From: Oscillospiraceae bacterium
Lineage (GTDB): Bacteria; Bacillota; Clostridia; Oscillospirales; Acutalibacteraceae
Reading direction: 5' to 3'
Length of the DNA stretch: 64,000 nt
Assembly (NCBI GenBank): GCA_015066245.1
Contig: SVOS01000001.1
Location: 1-64,000 of the forward strand
Every line of letters begins with the position of its first letter. Within the stretch, counting starts at the first letter, position 1. Under the pieces are notes generated by a model that made no database searches, had not been told where the DNA came from, and saw only the letters and a list, made by a program, of their open reading frames with translations. Below are positions 43,680-51,808 of this stretch, in pieces. The position numbers and the translations under genes were made by a program.

Positions 43680-45422
43680 TTAATTCTGAGGAACGTAGTC
43701 CTTAGAGTCAAGAATTTTGAATATATAGTTGTCAGCACCCTCGTAGAATGTGCCTACCTCAAAGTAGCAGGTTTCGCCCTTTTCAAGAGTACCTATGGCA
43801 ACAAAATCTGTGGAGTTAAGCACATAAACATCATCGGCCATCCAGATAGGTGTGCCTTCCTCATCATAAATATAAACCATAGCATCTAAGGAGCCTTCGG
43901 ATAAAATAACTATCTCGCAGTCCTCAGCAGCAGTAAAGGAGAAGGTGTCAAACTCGTTCAGGTAATAGTCAAGCTCAACCTTTACACTGTCACCAATGTT
44001 GAGGGCTATAATTTTTTCATCCTCGGTTGAGGGTTCAATTTCTTCGGGGTGAAGCTCTTCAAACTTCTCTTTGGTTGACTCGGTAATCTTAAACTCTACG
44101 GGGAACTTGATTTCGCCCTCAAGATAATAAGAAATATAATACTCAATACCTGCCTCAAGATAGCGGATTTCTTCGCCTTCTTTTTCGTCCATGTCATTGG
44201 CGTAAACATGGGCATCAGAGTCGTCTTCATTGTTATAAAGCCACTGAACTACAGTAACGGGAAGCATTGCACTGTATTTAAAGCTATAGTAGCCGCTCTT
44301 GTCGGGTACAAACTTAAACACATCCGAAGCAAGGTACGCATCTCCCGAGTCGCCCGAAAACTCCTCCAAGCTTACAAGCATAATCTCATAAGTCTCGTCC
44401 ATTGTAGCTTCTTCGGCTTTAGCTTTAATAAGGTCAAACTCTGTTTCTACACAAAGTGTAAAGTCGCTGCCCTTATCGGAGCACTCAACAATCACATAGA
44501 GCCACTTGCAATCATCACCATAAAAGGGAACCTTCATAAGCTGGTTGGGGTCGTCGGTGGTTTTATAAGGATAACTCTCGCTTACCTTGGCAAAAGTCTC
44601 ATCATAGCAAACCATATACACATCGGGATTTTCGCCCTCGGTATAGAGGCTCCACATATTGTAATAAGAAATATCCTGTGCATTAATCTTATAATATTTC
44701 TTGCCCTCTGAGCCCTTGATATCAATTCTGTCGCCTAACTTAAGCTCGGTGGCCTTGTCTTTGTCAATGGGAAGCTCAGTCTCAGCAAGCACGCCCTTAA
44801 ACTGAACATTTAATTCTTCTGCATAAAATGTGTCAAAATCTGCCCTGTACTCACCCGGAGCCAGCAATGCGTAAACATACTCGTTATTGCCGTCACTTTC
44901 GGAGAACCAGTTTTTGCCGTAGTCATCGCAGTCCTCGATAATAAACTGGAAACCTATCGTATCGCTATGAGAAATCGCCTCAAATTTGTAGTAGCCTTCT
45001 TCCTCAACCTCAAACAAAACATCAGCACCGCCGATATCCTTGATATTAACGGTAATGGTTTCGCCCAGGACATAGTCATACTCGTTGCTTTCGTATTCGT
45101 TGTTAAAGTCGTCAAAATCCTCAATGATATTTGCAAGATACTTCTGAATCAGGGTTGCATCCTTGATAGTTAATTCCGAGTTGTTATCAACATCACCGCA
45201 ATAGATTGCATCCATATTAAGCTCTATAATCTGAGCCAGATGCTTCTGGATTGCAGTAACGTCCTTGATGGTTATCTCGTTGTCAAGGGTTGTGTCACCA
45301 TTAAGAAACAGAGGCTCAAGATAATAATGCTCAAAAGAAACCGCGGCAGCACCCAACGGCACAGATGTAATCAGCATTGCCACAATCATTAATACACTTA
45401 AGATTTTTGCTATGTTTTTCAT
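43680..45422 (-). CDS. Secreted protein with N-terminal dockerin and PPC-like beta domains
   Basis: 580 residues. A signal peptide (MKNIAKILSVLMIVAMLITS, cut near GAAA) is followed directly by a type I dockerin at about 40-100: two calcium loops, NGDTTLDNEITIKDVTAIQ and CGDVDNNSELTIKDATLIQK. The rest consists of about four repeats resembling bacterial pre-peptidase C-terminal (PPC) beta-sandwiches (GYYKFEAISHSD, GYYSFKYSA, DTFSFTAAEDCEIVIL). Dockerins bind cohesins in cellulosome-type complexes, yet I see no catalytic domain and no cohesin. Having the dockerin at the N-terminus is less common than at the C-terminus. AAAGGAGGAC lies before the ATG. Confidence 0.85.
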   Translation of the reverse strand: MKNIAKILSVLMIVAMLITSVPLGAAAVSFEHYYLEPLFLNGDTTLDNEITIKDVTAIQKHLAQIIELNMDAIYCGDVDNNSELTIKDATLIQKYLANIIEDFDDFNNEYESNEYDYVLGETITVNIKDIGGADVLFEVEEEGYYKFEAISHSDTIGFQFIIEDCDDYGKNWFSESDGNNEYVYALLAPGEYRADFDTFYAEELNVQFKGVLAETELPIDKDKATELKLGDRIDIKGSEGKKYYKINAQDISYYNMWSLYTEGENPDVYMVCYDETFAKVSESYPYKTTDDPNQLMKVPFYGDDCKWLYVIVECSDKGSDFTLCVETEFDLIKAKAEEATMDETYEIMLVSLEEFSGDSGDAYLASDVFKFVPDKSGYYSFKYSAMLPVTVVQWLYNNEDDSDAHVYANDMDEKEGEEIRYLEAGIEYYISYYLEGEIKFPVEFKITESTKEKFEELHPEEIEPSTEDEKIIALNIGDSVKVELDYYLNEFDTFSFTAAEDCEIVILSEGSLDAMVYIYDEEGTPIWMADDVYVLNSTDFVAIGTLEKGETCYFEVGTFYEGADNYIFKILDSKDYVPQN

Positions 45423-45564
45423 TTTTGCGTCCTCCTTTGGAAGTTTTGTCTGTATCTTTAAAATACACTTCTTCTTTGATGTCGTCTACCCCTTTTTTAT
45501 TTCTATCTGAAAAAACAGATTTTTGCCATCTGACATTCATTTTATTGTTTATATATGCGTCGAT

Positions 45565-45599
45565 GAAAAAGGGCGCTCACAGACCGCCCCTACATTATG
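45565..45599. repeat. Hairpin element abutting the spoVAC remnant
   Basis: AAAGGGCGCTCACAGACCGCCCCTAC (about 45571-45595; words GGGCG and CGCCC pair). The ACAGA loop and CCCCTAC end resemble the GGGAGGGC-ACAGAG hairpin of the copies at 7575 and 55810. The terminal stop codon of the spoVAC-like fragment lies in its last bases. Confidence 0.5.
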
Positions 45600-45733
45600 G
45601 TATATATCCAATAAATCGCCCCATACACCACACTTGCCAAAGTGCCATACACAATAACAGGGCCTGCGATGGTAAACATCTTTGCACCCATTCCCAGCAC
45701 AAAGCCCTCTGCATGTGTCAACTTAGGACCCAT
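45593..45733 (-). pseudogene. Truncated duplicate of spoVAC 3' end
   Basis: Read on the minus strand from 45733 it encodes about 46 residues (MGPKLTHA, then EGFVLGMGAKMFTIAGPVIV, ending IYWIYTIM) before a stop. From EGFVLG onward it repeats the C-terminus of the SpoVAC gene at 46307-46744. A 50-bp block (45660-45709) is identical to 46377-46426, and similarity falls off toward the end of the gene. The first eight codons are unrelated, so it lacks the N-terminal two thirds. It is most likely a remnant left by a duplication or insertion that put the small gene at 45800 beside spoVAC. Confidence 0.8.
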
Positions 45734-45748
45734 TAGTTTGCAAAAATA

Positions 45749-45777
45749 TTTACATTAAATCAGCAGTGTGGTATAAT
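45749..45777 (+). promoter_or_regulatory. Promoter of the 45800 gene
   Basis: TTTACA (45749-45754) and perfect TATAAT (45772-45777), 17-bp spacer, 22 bp before the ATG. Confidence 0.7.
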
Positions 45778-45799
45778 GAAATAAAGCGAGGTGGCAAAA

Positions 45800-46276
45800 A
45801 TGGATAGATTGGATTTTGATAATCAGTTAAATAAAATACTATCTGAAGCCGAAAACCTTATTCCAAATGAGAAATTACCCGATTTACCCTTTATGCCCGA
45901 AGCCCCTGATGTTCACGATTATTATCGCTTTGAGCTTGATTTATGGGACAAAGGCGAAGAAATCAGACAACTCATTTTGGATAGCAAGAAAAAGCCCAAT
46001 ATTGACCAAATAAAAAGAATTTGCAATATTTGTACCAATCAATTTGCCAAACGTGGCAGGCAAAGTTTTGTTATGCTTTTAGGTAAAAGGTGTTATGCAG
46101 AATATGCCCCCGTTATTGCGCCATTCTTATCCGATGATGATATAGACGGACACGTTGTTGATACACTGTATAAAATGGGAACACCAAACTATGTTTCTCA
46201 AATTCAACCATTTACCAAGCACAACCGCACATGGATAAGAAATATCGCTAAGAAGTATATCAATAAATACAGTTGA
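45800..46276 (+). CDS. Unknown small cytoplasmic protein, probable insert
   Basis: 158 residues from ATG 45800 (MDRLDFDNQ), with GAGGTGG 6 bases upstream. I do not recognise the family. The protein is helical and charged, with WDKGEEIRQLILDSKKKPN, a short CNICTNQF cysteine pair and a HEAT-like C-terminal LYKMGTPNYVSQIQPFTKHN. Its codon use is more A/T-rich than the genes around it. It is bracketed by a truncated and a full copy of the spoVAC 3' region and has its own promoter and terminator, suggesting arrival as a unit. Such lone genes are sometimes immunity proteins, but nothing shows that here. Confidence 0.65.
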   Translation: MDRLDFDNQLNKILSEAENLIPNEKLPDLPFMPEAPDVHDYYRFELDLWDKGEEIRQLILDSKKKPNIDQIKRICNICTNQFAKRGRQSFVMLLGKRCYAEYAPVIAPFLSDDDIDGHVVDTLYKMGTPNYVSQIQPFTKHNRTWIRNIAKKYINKYS

Positions 46277-46306
46277 AACGGCATCGAAATATCGATGCCG
46301 TTTTCG
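46276..46306. terminator. Terminator after the 45800 gene
   Basis: The 12-bp stem AAACGGCATCGA (46276-46287) / TCGATGCCGTTT (46292-46303) with T-rich tail. The spoVAC stop is adjacent at 46307, so it serves both convergent genes. Confidence 0.85.
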
Positions 46307-46744
46307 TTAAAACAATGTCGTTATCCAGTAAATAATCCCATATACCACACTTGCAACTGTACCATAAACAATAACCGGGCCTGCGATGGTAAACATCTTT
46401 GCACCCATTCCCAGCACAAAGCCCTCGCTCTTAAATTCTATGGCGGCAGAGGTTACGGCATTGGCAAATCCCGTAATGGGCACCAAGGTGCCTGCACCTG
46501 CAAACTTTGCAATTTTCGGAAAAACACCGGTCATGGTGAGGACCGAGGCTATTAAAATAAGGCTCAGCGACACCAGGGTTCTTCCCTGCTTTTCCTGAAG
46601 TCCGAAGTACACAAAAGCCTCAAACATCACCTCACCGAAAGCACATATTCCTCCTCCCACCAAAAACGCCTTGAGCAAGTCTTTCAGGGTGTCAGAGTTG
46701 GGAGATTTTTCTTTTACAAGCTCTGAGTATCTCTTTTTGTCCAT
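46307..46744 (-). CDS. spoVAC: Stage V sporulation protein AC (SpoVAC)
   Basis: 145 residues. The start KKRYSELVKEKSPNSDTLKD and FLVGGGICAFGEVMFEAF, then LTMTGVFPKIAKFAGAGTLVPITGFANAVT and SAAIEFKSEGFVLGMGAKMF, match SpoVAC, not the shorter SpoVAE, which lacks the YxELVK head. It has about four membrane helices. SpoVAC is an inner-membrane subunit of the SpoVA channel that imports dipicolinic acid into forespores and releases it at germination. In Bacillus it lies in a multi-gene spoVA operon. Here it stands alone, so either this is an orphan copy or the partners are elsewhere. Confidence 0.85.
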   Translation of the reverse strand: MDKKRYSELVKEKSPNSDTLKDLLKAFLVGGGICAFGEVMFEAFVYFGLQEKQGRTLVSLSLILIASVLTMTGVFPKIAKFAGAGTLVPITGFANAVTSAAIEFKSEGFVLGMGAKMFTIAGPVIVYGTVASVVYGIIYWITTLF

Positions 46745-46802
46745 AAATTTATCACCAGCCTTATTCTTTCCTGAAATTGCTTAAATATAACTAAATAACT
46801 GT

Positions 46803-46831
46803 TTGCTTTCAGAGACATTTCGTAGTATAAT
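46803..46831 (+). promoter_or_regulatory. Promoter of the desulfurase-thiI genes
   Basis: TTGCTT (46803-46808) and perfect TATAAT (46826-46831), 17-bp spacer, 31 bp before the GTG start. Confidence 0.75.
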
Positions 46832-46862
46832 GTAGGGTGAGAAATTATTGAGGAGGGTCAGA

Positions 46863-47996
46863 GTGAGTTTTTGTTATCTTGACAATAGTGCAACAACACA
46901 GGTAAGCCAAGCCGCCGCTCAGAAGGCGCTGGAGCTTATGGTGAAAAATTTCGGCAACCCTTCCTCTCTTCATTCTTTCGGTTTTGAGGCAGAAAAAGAG
47001 CTTGACTCAGCCCGAGCAAGCATTGCTGAGCTTATAAACGCCAAAGAAAACGAGGTTTTCTTTACATCAGGCGGCACCGAGGCAAACAACCTTGCACTTA
47101 TGGGCGCTGCCGAGGCACTGAAGCGCCGCGGCAAAAGAATAGTCACCACCGCCATTGAGCACAGCTCCGTCAAAGACAGTGCAAAGCACCTTGAATCTTT
47201 GGGATTTGAGGTTATTTATATAAAACCTAAGGATAAAAACGGCTTTGACATCAAGGATTTTGAGGATGCAATAGACGAAAACACAATTCTTGTGTCGGTT
47301 ATGATGGCAAACAACGAGACAGGGCTCATGCCGCCTGTCTCTAAAATCCCTGCAATTATCAAACGCAAAGGCTCTCCTGCACTTTTTCATATTGATGCGG
47401 TGCAGGCTCTGGGCAAAGAGGCTGTGAATGTAAGCTTTCTTAAGTGCGATTTGATGAGCATAAGCTCTCACAAAATCCACGGCCCCAAGGGCGTTGGAGC
47501 TTTGTATATAAGAAAAGGCGTTCGTATTCTTCCCCGTACCTTTGGCGGCAAGCAGGAAAATTCCATCCGTCCCGGCACCGAGGCTCTGCCTCTTATCGGT
47601 GCATTCGGCGTAGCCGCAAAGGAAGTTGACGTATTTAAAAATTACGAGAAAATTTCTGCCCTTAACACCTATCTCAGACAAAAACTATCGCGTTTTGATG
47701 ATATAATTATAAACTCACCGGAGGATGCAACCCCCTATATCCTCAATTTTTCGGCAAAAGGCATCCGAAGCGAAACCATGCTTCATCATCTGGCATCGCA
47801 TAATGTCTATGTATCCTCGGGCAGCGCCTGCTCAAAGGGCGGCAAAAGCCACGTTCTTGAGGCTCTGGGACTTGAGGATGACATTGCCGACAGTGCAATC
47901 AGAGTAAGCTTTTCGAAAAACTCCACCACCGAGGACGCAGACATGCTCCTTGACGCCCTTATGCTGGGACTTAATACATTACAGAGGAAAAGATAA
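46863..47996 (+). CDS. Cysteine desulfurase (NifS/IscS-like, partner of ThiI)
   Basis: 377 residues from GTG 46863 (product MSFCYLDNSATTQ), chosen because AGGAGGG (46851-46857) is 5 bases upstream. A fold-type I PLP enzyme with the lysine in SSHKIHGPKGVGALY, the PLP-contact words SGGTEANNLAL, IDAVQALGK, and the active cysteine in SSGSACSKGG. It takes sulfur from cysteine as a persulfide. In Firmicutes a dedicated desulfurase (NifZ) beside thiI supplies 4-thiouridine synthesis. The stop overlaps the thiI start, making that the likely job here. Confidence 0.93.
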   Translation: MSFCYLDNSATTQVSQAAAQKALELMVKNFGNPSSLHSFGFEAEKELDSARASIAELINAKENEVFFTSGGTEANNLALMGAAEALKRRGKRIVTTAIEHSSVKDSAKHLESLGFEVIYIKPKDKNGFDIKDFEDAIDENTILVSVMMANNETGLMPPVSKIPAIIKRKGSPALFHIDAVQALGKEAVNVSFLKCDLMSISSHKIHGPKGVGALYIRKGVRILPRTFGGKQENSIRPGTEALPLIGAFGVAAKEVDVFKNYEKISALNTYLRQKLSRFDDIIINSPEDATPYILNFSAKGIRSETMLHHLASHNVYVSSGSACSKGGKSHVLEALGLEDDIADSAIRVSFSKNSTTEDADMLLDALMLGLNTLQRKR

Positions 47997-49162
47997 TGAA
48001 AGAAGTAGTTTTAATCAAGTTAGGCGAAATCGCCCTTAAGGGACTTAACCGCCGCACATTTGAGGATGTGCTTAAGAAAAACATCAAAAAAGCCCTTTAC
48101 GGCTTAGGATATTTCAAGCTCACCATCGCCCAGTCCACCATTACCGTAACCCCCGAGAGCAAGGGTGTTGACATGGATAAGGTAGAGGACGCAATCTCCA
48201 GAGTTTTCGGTATCGTAAGCTTTTGCAGAGCCTGCGTGTGCGAAAAGGACATGGAGGATATCTACAGAAAGGCTCCCGAATATCTTGAGGATATTCTCAT
48301 GGAGGCTAAGACCTTCAAGGTTGAGGCAAAACGCAGCGACAAAAAGTTCCCACTTAAATCCCCTGAGATTTGTATAGAGCTGGGCGGAGTTATCTTAGAG
48401 AAATTCCCCCATCTTACAGTTGATGTTCACAACCCCGAGGTCAAGGTTACCGTTGAGGTAAGAGACTTTGCGGCATATATTCACGGCAACAGCAAAAAGG
48501 GCGCAGGCGGTATTCCCGTTGGCACAGGCGGTCACGGATGCATACTCATCAGCGGCGGTATCGACTCTCCCGTTGCGGCTTATATGATGGCAAAAAGAGG
48601 CGTAAAACTTACTGCCGTACATTTTCAGAGCCCTCCCTACACCAGCGAGCGTGCTCTCGAAAAAGTAAAAAAGCTTCTTAAGATTGTCAGCCGTTACAGC
48701 GGCAGCATCACCATGGTTACCGTACCCTTTACAAAGCTTCAGGAAAAAATCCGCGACGATTGCCCCGAGGAGCTTTTCACAATTATTATGCGCCGTCTGA
48801 TGATGAAGATTTCAGAGCGTATTGCCAAGGACTACAACTGCACCGCACTGATTACAGGCGAAAGTCTGGGTCAGGTTGCAAGCCAGACAATCCACGCCAT
48901 TGCCTGCACCGACGAAGCAGCAAACATGCCTGTTTTCAGACCTCTTATCGGTATGGACAAAGAAGAAATCATCACAATCTCCCGCAAAATTGACGCCTTC
49001 GAAACCTCTATCGAGCCTTTCGAGGATTGTTGCACAATTTTCACCCCCAAGCACCCCAGAACAAGACCTGTTCTCAAGTTCGTTAAATTTGCCGAGGAAG
49101 AAGCAGGCTTTGACGAGCTTTTGGAGGATGCAATCAAAAACGTAGAAATCACCGAAATCTGA
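47996..49162 (+). CDS. thiI: tRNA 4-thiouridine synthase ThiI
   Basis: 388 residues: an N-terminal ferredoxin-like part (LIKLGEIALKGLNRRTFE), a THUMP RNA-binding domain (about 60-165) and an ATP-pyrophosphatase domain with SGGIDSPVAAYMM and GESLGQVASQT. The C-terminal rhodanese domain of E. coli ThiI is absent, as usual in Firmicutes, where a partner desulfurase is sufficient. It thiolates U8 of tRNA. Overlaps the desulfurase stop by one base. Confidence 0.95.
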   Translation: MKEVVLIKLGEIALKGLNRRTFEDVLKKNIKKALYGLGYFKLTIAQSTITVTPESKGVDMDKVEDAISRVFGIVSFCRACVCEKDMEDIYRKAPEYLEDILMEAKTFKVEAKRSDKKFPLKSPEICIELGGVILEKFPHLTVDVHNPEVKVTVEVRDFAAYIHGNSKKGAGGIPVGTGGHGCILISGGIDSPVAAYMMAKRGVKLTAVHFQSPPYTSERALEKVKKLLKIVSRYSGSITMVTVPFTKLQEKIRDDCPEELFTIIMRRLMMKISERIAKDYNCTALITGESLGQVASQTIHAIACTDEAANMPVFRPLIGMDKEEIITISRKIDAFETSIEPFEDCCTIFTPKHPRTRPVLKFVKFAEEEAGFDELLEDAIKNVEITEI

Positions 49163-49188
49163 TTTTTCACCTATAAACAGGAGGATAT

Positions 49189-51273
49189 ATGAGACGAGTT
49201 GAGCTATTTTCTTTACGACGAACGGAAGACGAAATAAGTCTTTTCAACTCTCAGGCTAAATCTATATTCAGCCAACTGGACAAGGACACAAATGCTCATA
49301 TTATTACCAAAACCGAGGTTGACCGCAACCCCAAAAAGCTCTGTCAGGCTTTTGCGGACAACATCGCCAATGACGATTCTGTTGAGGGATATCTGTTCAT
49401 AAATGCGGTAGATACCGAGGACAGCTCCTCTTTTGTTGACTTGTTCACTCCCATTATGGCCATGCTTGAGGATGCTATGGACTGCTCCATCCCCTACAAA
49501 AATGACGGTATGACTCTTGAGAATCACGTCAACGTCCATTCCTTCAAGTGCAAAGGCACCCCTATCCCCGGCTACTGCTTTTATGCAATCGGCAAGCGGT
49601 TCACCGTTCTGCCTGCATTTGAGACCGTAGAGGACAAGGACATAAGCCTTGGGGACTTTATTGCGGATGCAGTACGCACTGCCGAGCGAATCATCAACGA
49701 AAGCCTCAAGAAATACCCCGAAGGCACCATTATTCTTGATAAAAAAGCTACAAAATACTTAAAGCCAAAAGGAAGAGCCAAAAACTTTTTCCTGAGCTTT
49801 ATTCCCTGCAAGGGCGACACAGCCAAGGATATAGTACGCAAGCTGATTGTCCTGATTGCCATAGGCGTGTTTGTTGCGGGTGCAGTTATGCTGCTTAACT
49901 TCTATGTATTTGCACCTGCTCAGAATCAAAGCATAATAAACGAAATCCAGGATATCTTCTACGCCACCACCGACGAGGTAGTTTACGCTACTAACGACGA
50001 GGGTGAGGTTGTGGTTATCAAGGGTTCTGACAAAAACTGGCCCGGTCTTAAAAAGGTCAACGAAGAAATCGTTGCATGGGTAAAGATTGACGGCACCAAA
50101 ATCGATTATCCCGTCCTTGAGCACAAGGGCGATGACGCCGAAAATCAGTTCTACCTCTACCGCAACTACAAGAAGGACTACTCCGACTTTGGCAGCATTT
50201 TTGTGGACTATCGCTGTCTCGACAGTGTAAAGTCCAAGAATCTTATCCTTCACGGTCACAACATGGGCAGCGACGACTCCATGTTCGGCCAGCTTATAAA
50301 CTACGCCAGAAACGACGGCAGAACAAAGGGCAACCCCAAGTTCTACAAGTCTGCACCTATTGTAACCATTGACACTCCCGAGGGTTCTCAGGATTATGTT
50401 ATCTTCGCGCTGATGAAGATTGACGTATCCAACGAGCTTGACAATGTCTTTGACTACCTTATTGCAGATTTTGACTCCACTGCAAGATTCATGAACTTCG
50501 TTTACAACATCAAAATCCGCTCTTATCTGGACATCAATGTTCCCATTAACGAAAATGACCAGCTCCTTACCCTCTCTACCTGCTCTTATGAAGTAGAGAA
50601 TATGCGTACCATCGCAGTCGCCCGTAAGGTAAGAGACAACGAGGACGTGTCCAAATACATCGAATCTGCCATTGCATCGGCTCCTGTCAATATCGCAAGC
50701 TCATCCTTTGCTTATGAATATGTCGCAGGCAACACCCCCTGGTATGACGGTGAGGGCAAGCTTGAGGGCAACGAAGAAGTTACCTATATGAAGCAGAGCA
50801 GAACCTACACTGTTCAGTTTATGGACGGCAACGGCAAGGTTATCTCCACACAGATTATCAAAGAAGGCAGAGACGCCAAAGCCCCCAAAGAAAATCCACG
50901 TAAAACTGCTGACGGCACATACTACTTTGTGTTCAAGGGCTGGGACAGCAAATACACAAACGTAACCAAGAACCTTGTGGTCAAGCCTATATTTGACAAA
51001 AAGCTTATGCCTAATGCCACCGAGCCTACCACAAAGCCAACCACTGCTCCCACCGAAGCTCCCGAGCCCGAGATTATTGAAACAGAGCCTGAGGTTATTG
51101 TTACCGAGCCCCCTGAAACCGAGGCTCCCACAACCTTGCCTCCTGTAACCGAGGCACCAACCACTGCTCCCGTAACCGAGGCTCCCAAAACCGAACCCAC
51201 CGAGGCAGTAGTGACCACTTCTCCCGTGGTTGATGCCACAGAATTAACAACACAAGCTCAGGAAATTCAGTAA
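49189..51273 (+). CDS. Large class B-like sortase with cytoplasmic N-terminal domain and InlB-type repeat
   Basis: 694 residues, AGGAGG before the ATG. Residues 1-205 form a cytoplasmic domain I do not recognise (MRRVELFSLRRTEDEISLFN start, DTEDSSSFVDLF, GDFIADAVRTAERI). A membrane helix follows at about 217-243. Outside is the sortase domain: WVKIDGTKIDYPVLEH, His357 in LHGHNMGSDDS, Cys465 in LSTCSYEVEN, Arg479 in AVARKVRD. Then WYDGEGKLEGNEE and an InlB-like repeat (YTVQFMDGNGKVISTQII, FKGWDSKYTNVT), and a Pro/Thr/Glu tail (TEAPTTLPPVTEAP). The layout downstream of the membrane helix mirrors the sortase at 30223, and the large inside domain is the difference. It may dock to the cell wall by its tail. 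Confidence 0.85.
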   Translation: MRRVELFSLRRTEDEISLFNSQAKSIFSQLDKDTNAHIITKTEVDRNPKKLCQAFADNIANDDSVEGYLFINAVDTEDSSSFVDLFTPIMAMLEDAMDCSIPYKNDGMTLENHVNVHSFKCKGTPIPGYCFYAIGKRFTVLPAFETVEDKDISLGDFIADAVRTAERIINESLKKYPEGTIILDKKATKYLKPKGRAKNFFLSFIPCKGDTAKDIVRKLIVLIAIGVFVAGAVMLLNFYVFAPAQNQSIINEIQDIFYATTDEVVYATNDEGEVVVIKGSDKNWPGLKKVNEEIVAWVKIDGTKIDYPVLEHKGDDAENQFYLYRNYKKDYSDFGSIFVDYRCLDSVKSKNLILHGHNMGSDDSMFGQLINYARNDGRTKGNPKFYKSAPIVTIDTPEGSQDYVIFALMKIDVSNELDNVFDYLIADFDSTARFMNFVYNIKIRSYLDINVPINENDQLLTLSTCSYEVENMRTIAVARKVRDNEDVSKYIESAIASAPVNIASSSFAYEYVAGNTPWYDGEGKLEGNEEVTYMKQSRTYTVQFMDGNGKVISTQIIKEGRDAKAPKENPRKTADGTYYFVFKGWDSKYTNVTKNLVVKPIFDKKLMPNATEPTTKPTTAPTEAPEPEIIETEPEVIVTEPPETEAPTTLPPVTEAPTTAPVTEAPKTEPTEAVVTTSPVVDATELTTQAQEIQ

Positions 51274-51291
51274 AAGTCAAGGTGATTTACT

Positions 51292-51711
51292 ATGAAATGC
51301 AATCTTGTTTTTTATCTTGCCCGAAAAACCGGATACTCTGAAAAAGCACTGAAAAAAGCTCTCAAGGACATAGGATGCGAGCTGCACACTGTCAGCGCCT
51401 CCACAAATCCTCTGATGCTTGGCGAAAAGCTCACCACCGCACTCAAAACCTGCAATCTGGTATTCATTATCGGCGGCTTAGGCTTCTCAGGCGAAAACAG
51501 GCTCTCAGACGTGCTTTCACGAGCTCTTGCATCTACAAAGGTTACCATAGGCGACGTCAGAAAGCTCTCTAACACCGTTGGCAAAAACGAGGGCTACCTT
51601 ATCCGCTCAGGCAATCAGCTTATTGTTGCTTTGCCCGACAACCCCGAGGAGCTTACTCAGATGCTCTCGCCCAAGCTCAAAGCCTATATTACTGAAATGT
51701 ATAATCTTTAA
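51292..51711 (+). CDS. Short MoCF/CinA-like protein of unknown function
   Basis: 139 residues. The central CNLVFIIGGLGFSGENRLSDVLSRAL resembles the MoaB/CinA N-terminal molybdopterin-binding motif (TGGLGPTxDD), and the C-terminal QLIVALPDNPEELTQML matches the later part of that fold, which has PGNPxEL. The acidic residue pair of the motif is altered and the protein is shorter than CinA (about 400 residues) and similar to MoaB/MogA lengths. It starts 18 bp after the sortase stop in the same direction. Confidence in a real enzymatic role is low. Confidence 0.5.
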   Translation: MKCNLVFYLARKTGYSEKALKKALKDIGCELHTVSASTNPLMLGEKLTTALKTCNLVFIIGGLGFSGENRLSDVLSRALASTKVTIGDVRKLSNTVGKNEGYLIRSGNQLIVALPDNPEELTQMLSPKLKAYITEMYNL

Positions 51712-51719
51712 TAACCCAC

Positions 51720-51755
51720 TCAGCCGCCGGATAAAAACCGACGGCTGAATTTTTT
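51720..51755 (+). terminator. Terminator before the TetR gene
   Basis: TCAGCCG (51720-51726) / CGGCTGA (51742-51748) then TTTTTT. It directly precedes the -35 box of the next promoter. Confidence 0.85.
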
Positions 51756-51757
51756 GC

Positions 51758-51786
51758 TTGACATTTTGTATACCGTTTGGTATACT
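51758..51786 (+). promoter_or_regulatory. TetR gene promoter with overlapping operator
   Basis: TTGACA (51758-51763) and TATACT (51781-51786) have a 17-bp spacer. The inverted repeat GTATACC-GTTT-GGTATAC (51768-51785) covers the spacer and the -10 box, the expected place for auto-repression. The core pattern is TATAC-N6-GTATA. Confidence 0.85.
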
Positions 51787-51808
51787 ATCATCGTCGGAGG
51801 TGACAATC

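Noticed and set aside
46307-46744. Annotation as SpoVAE
   Set aside because: The YSELVK head, the 145-residue length and FKSEGFVLG match SpoVAC better than the shorter SpoVAE.
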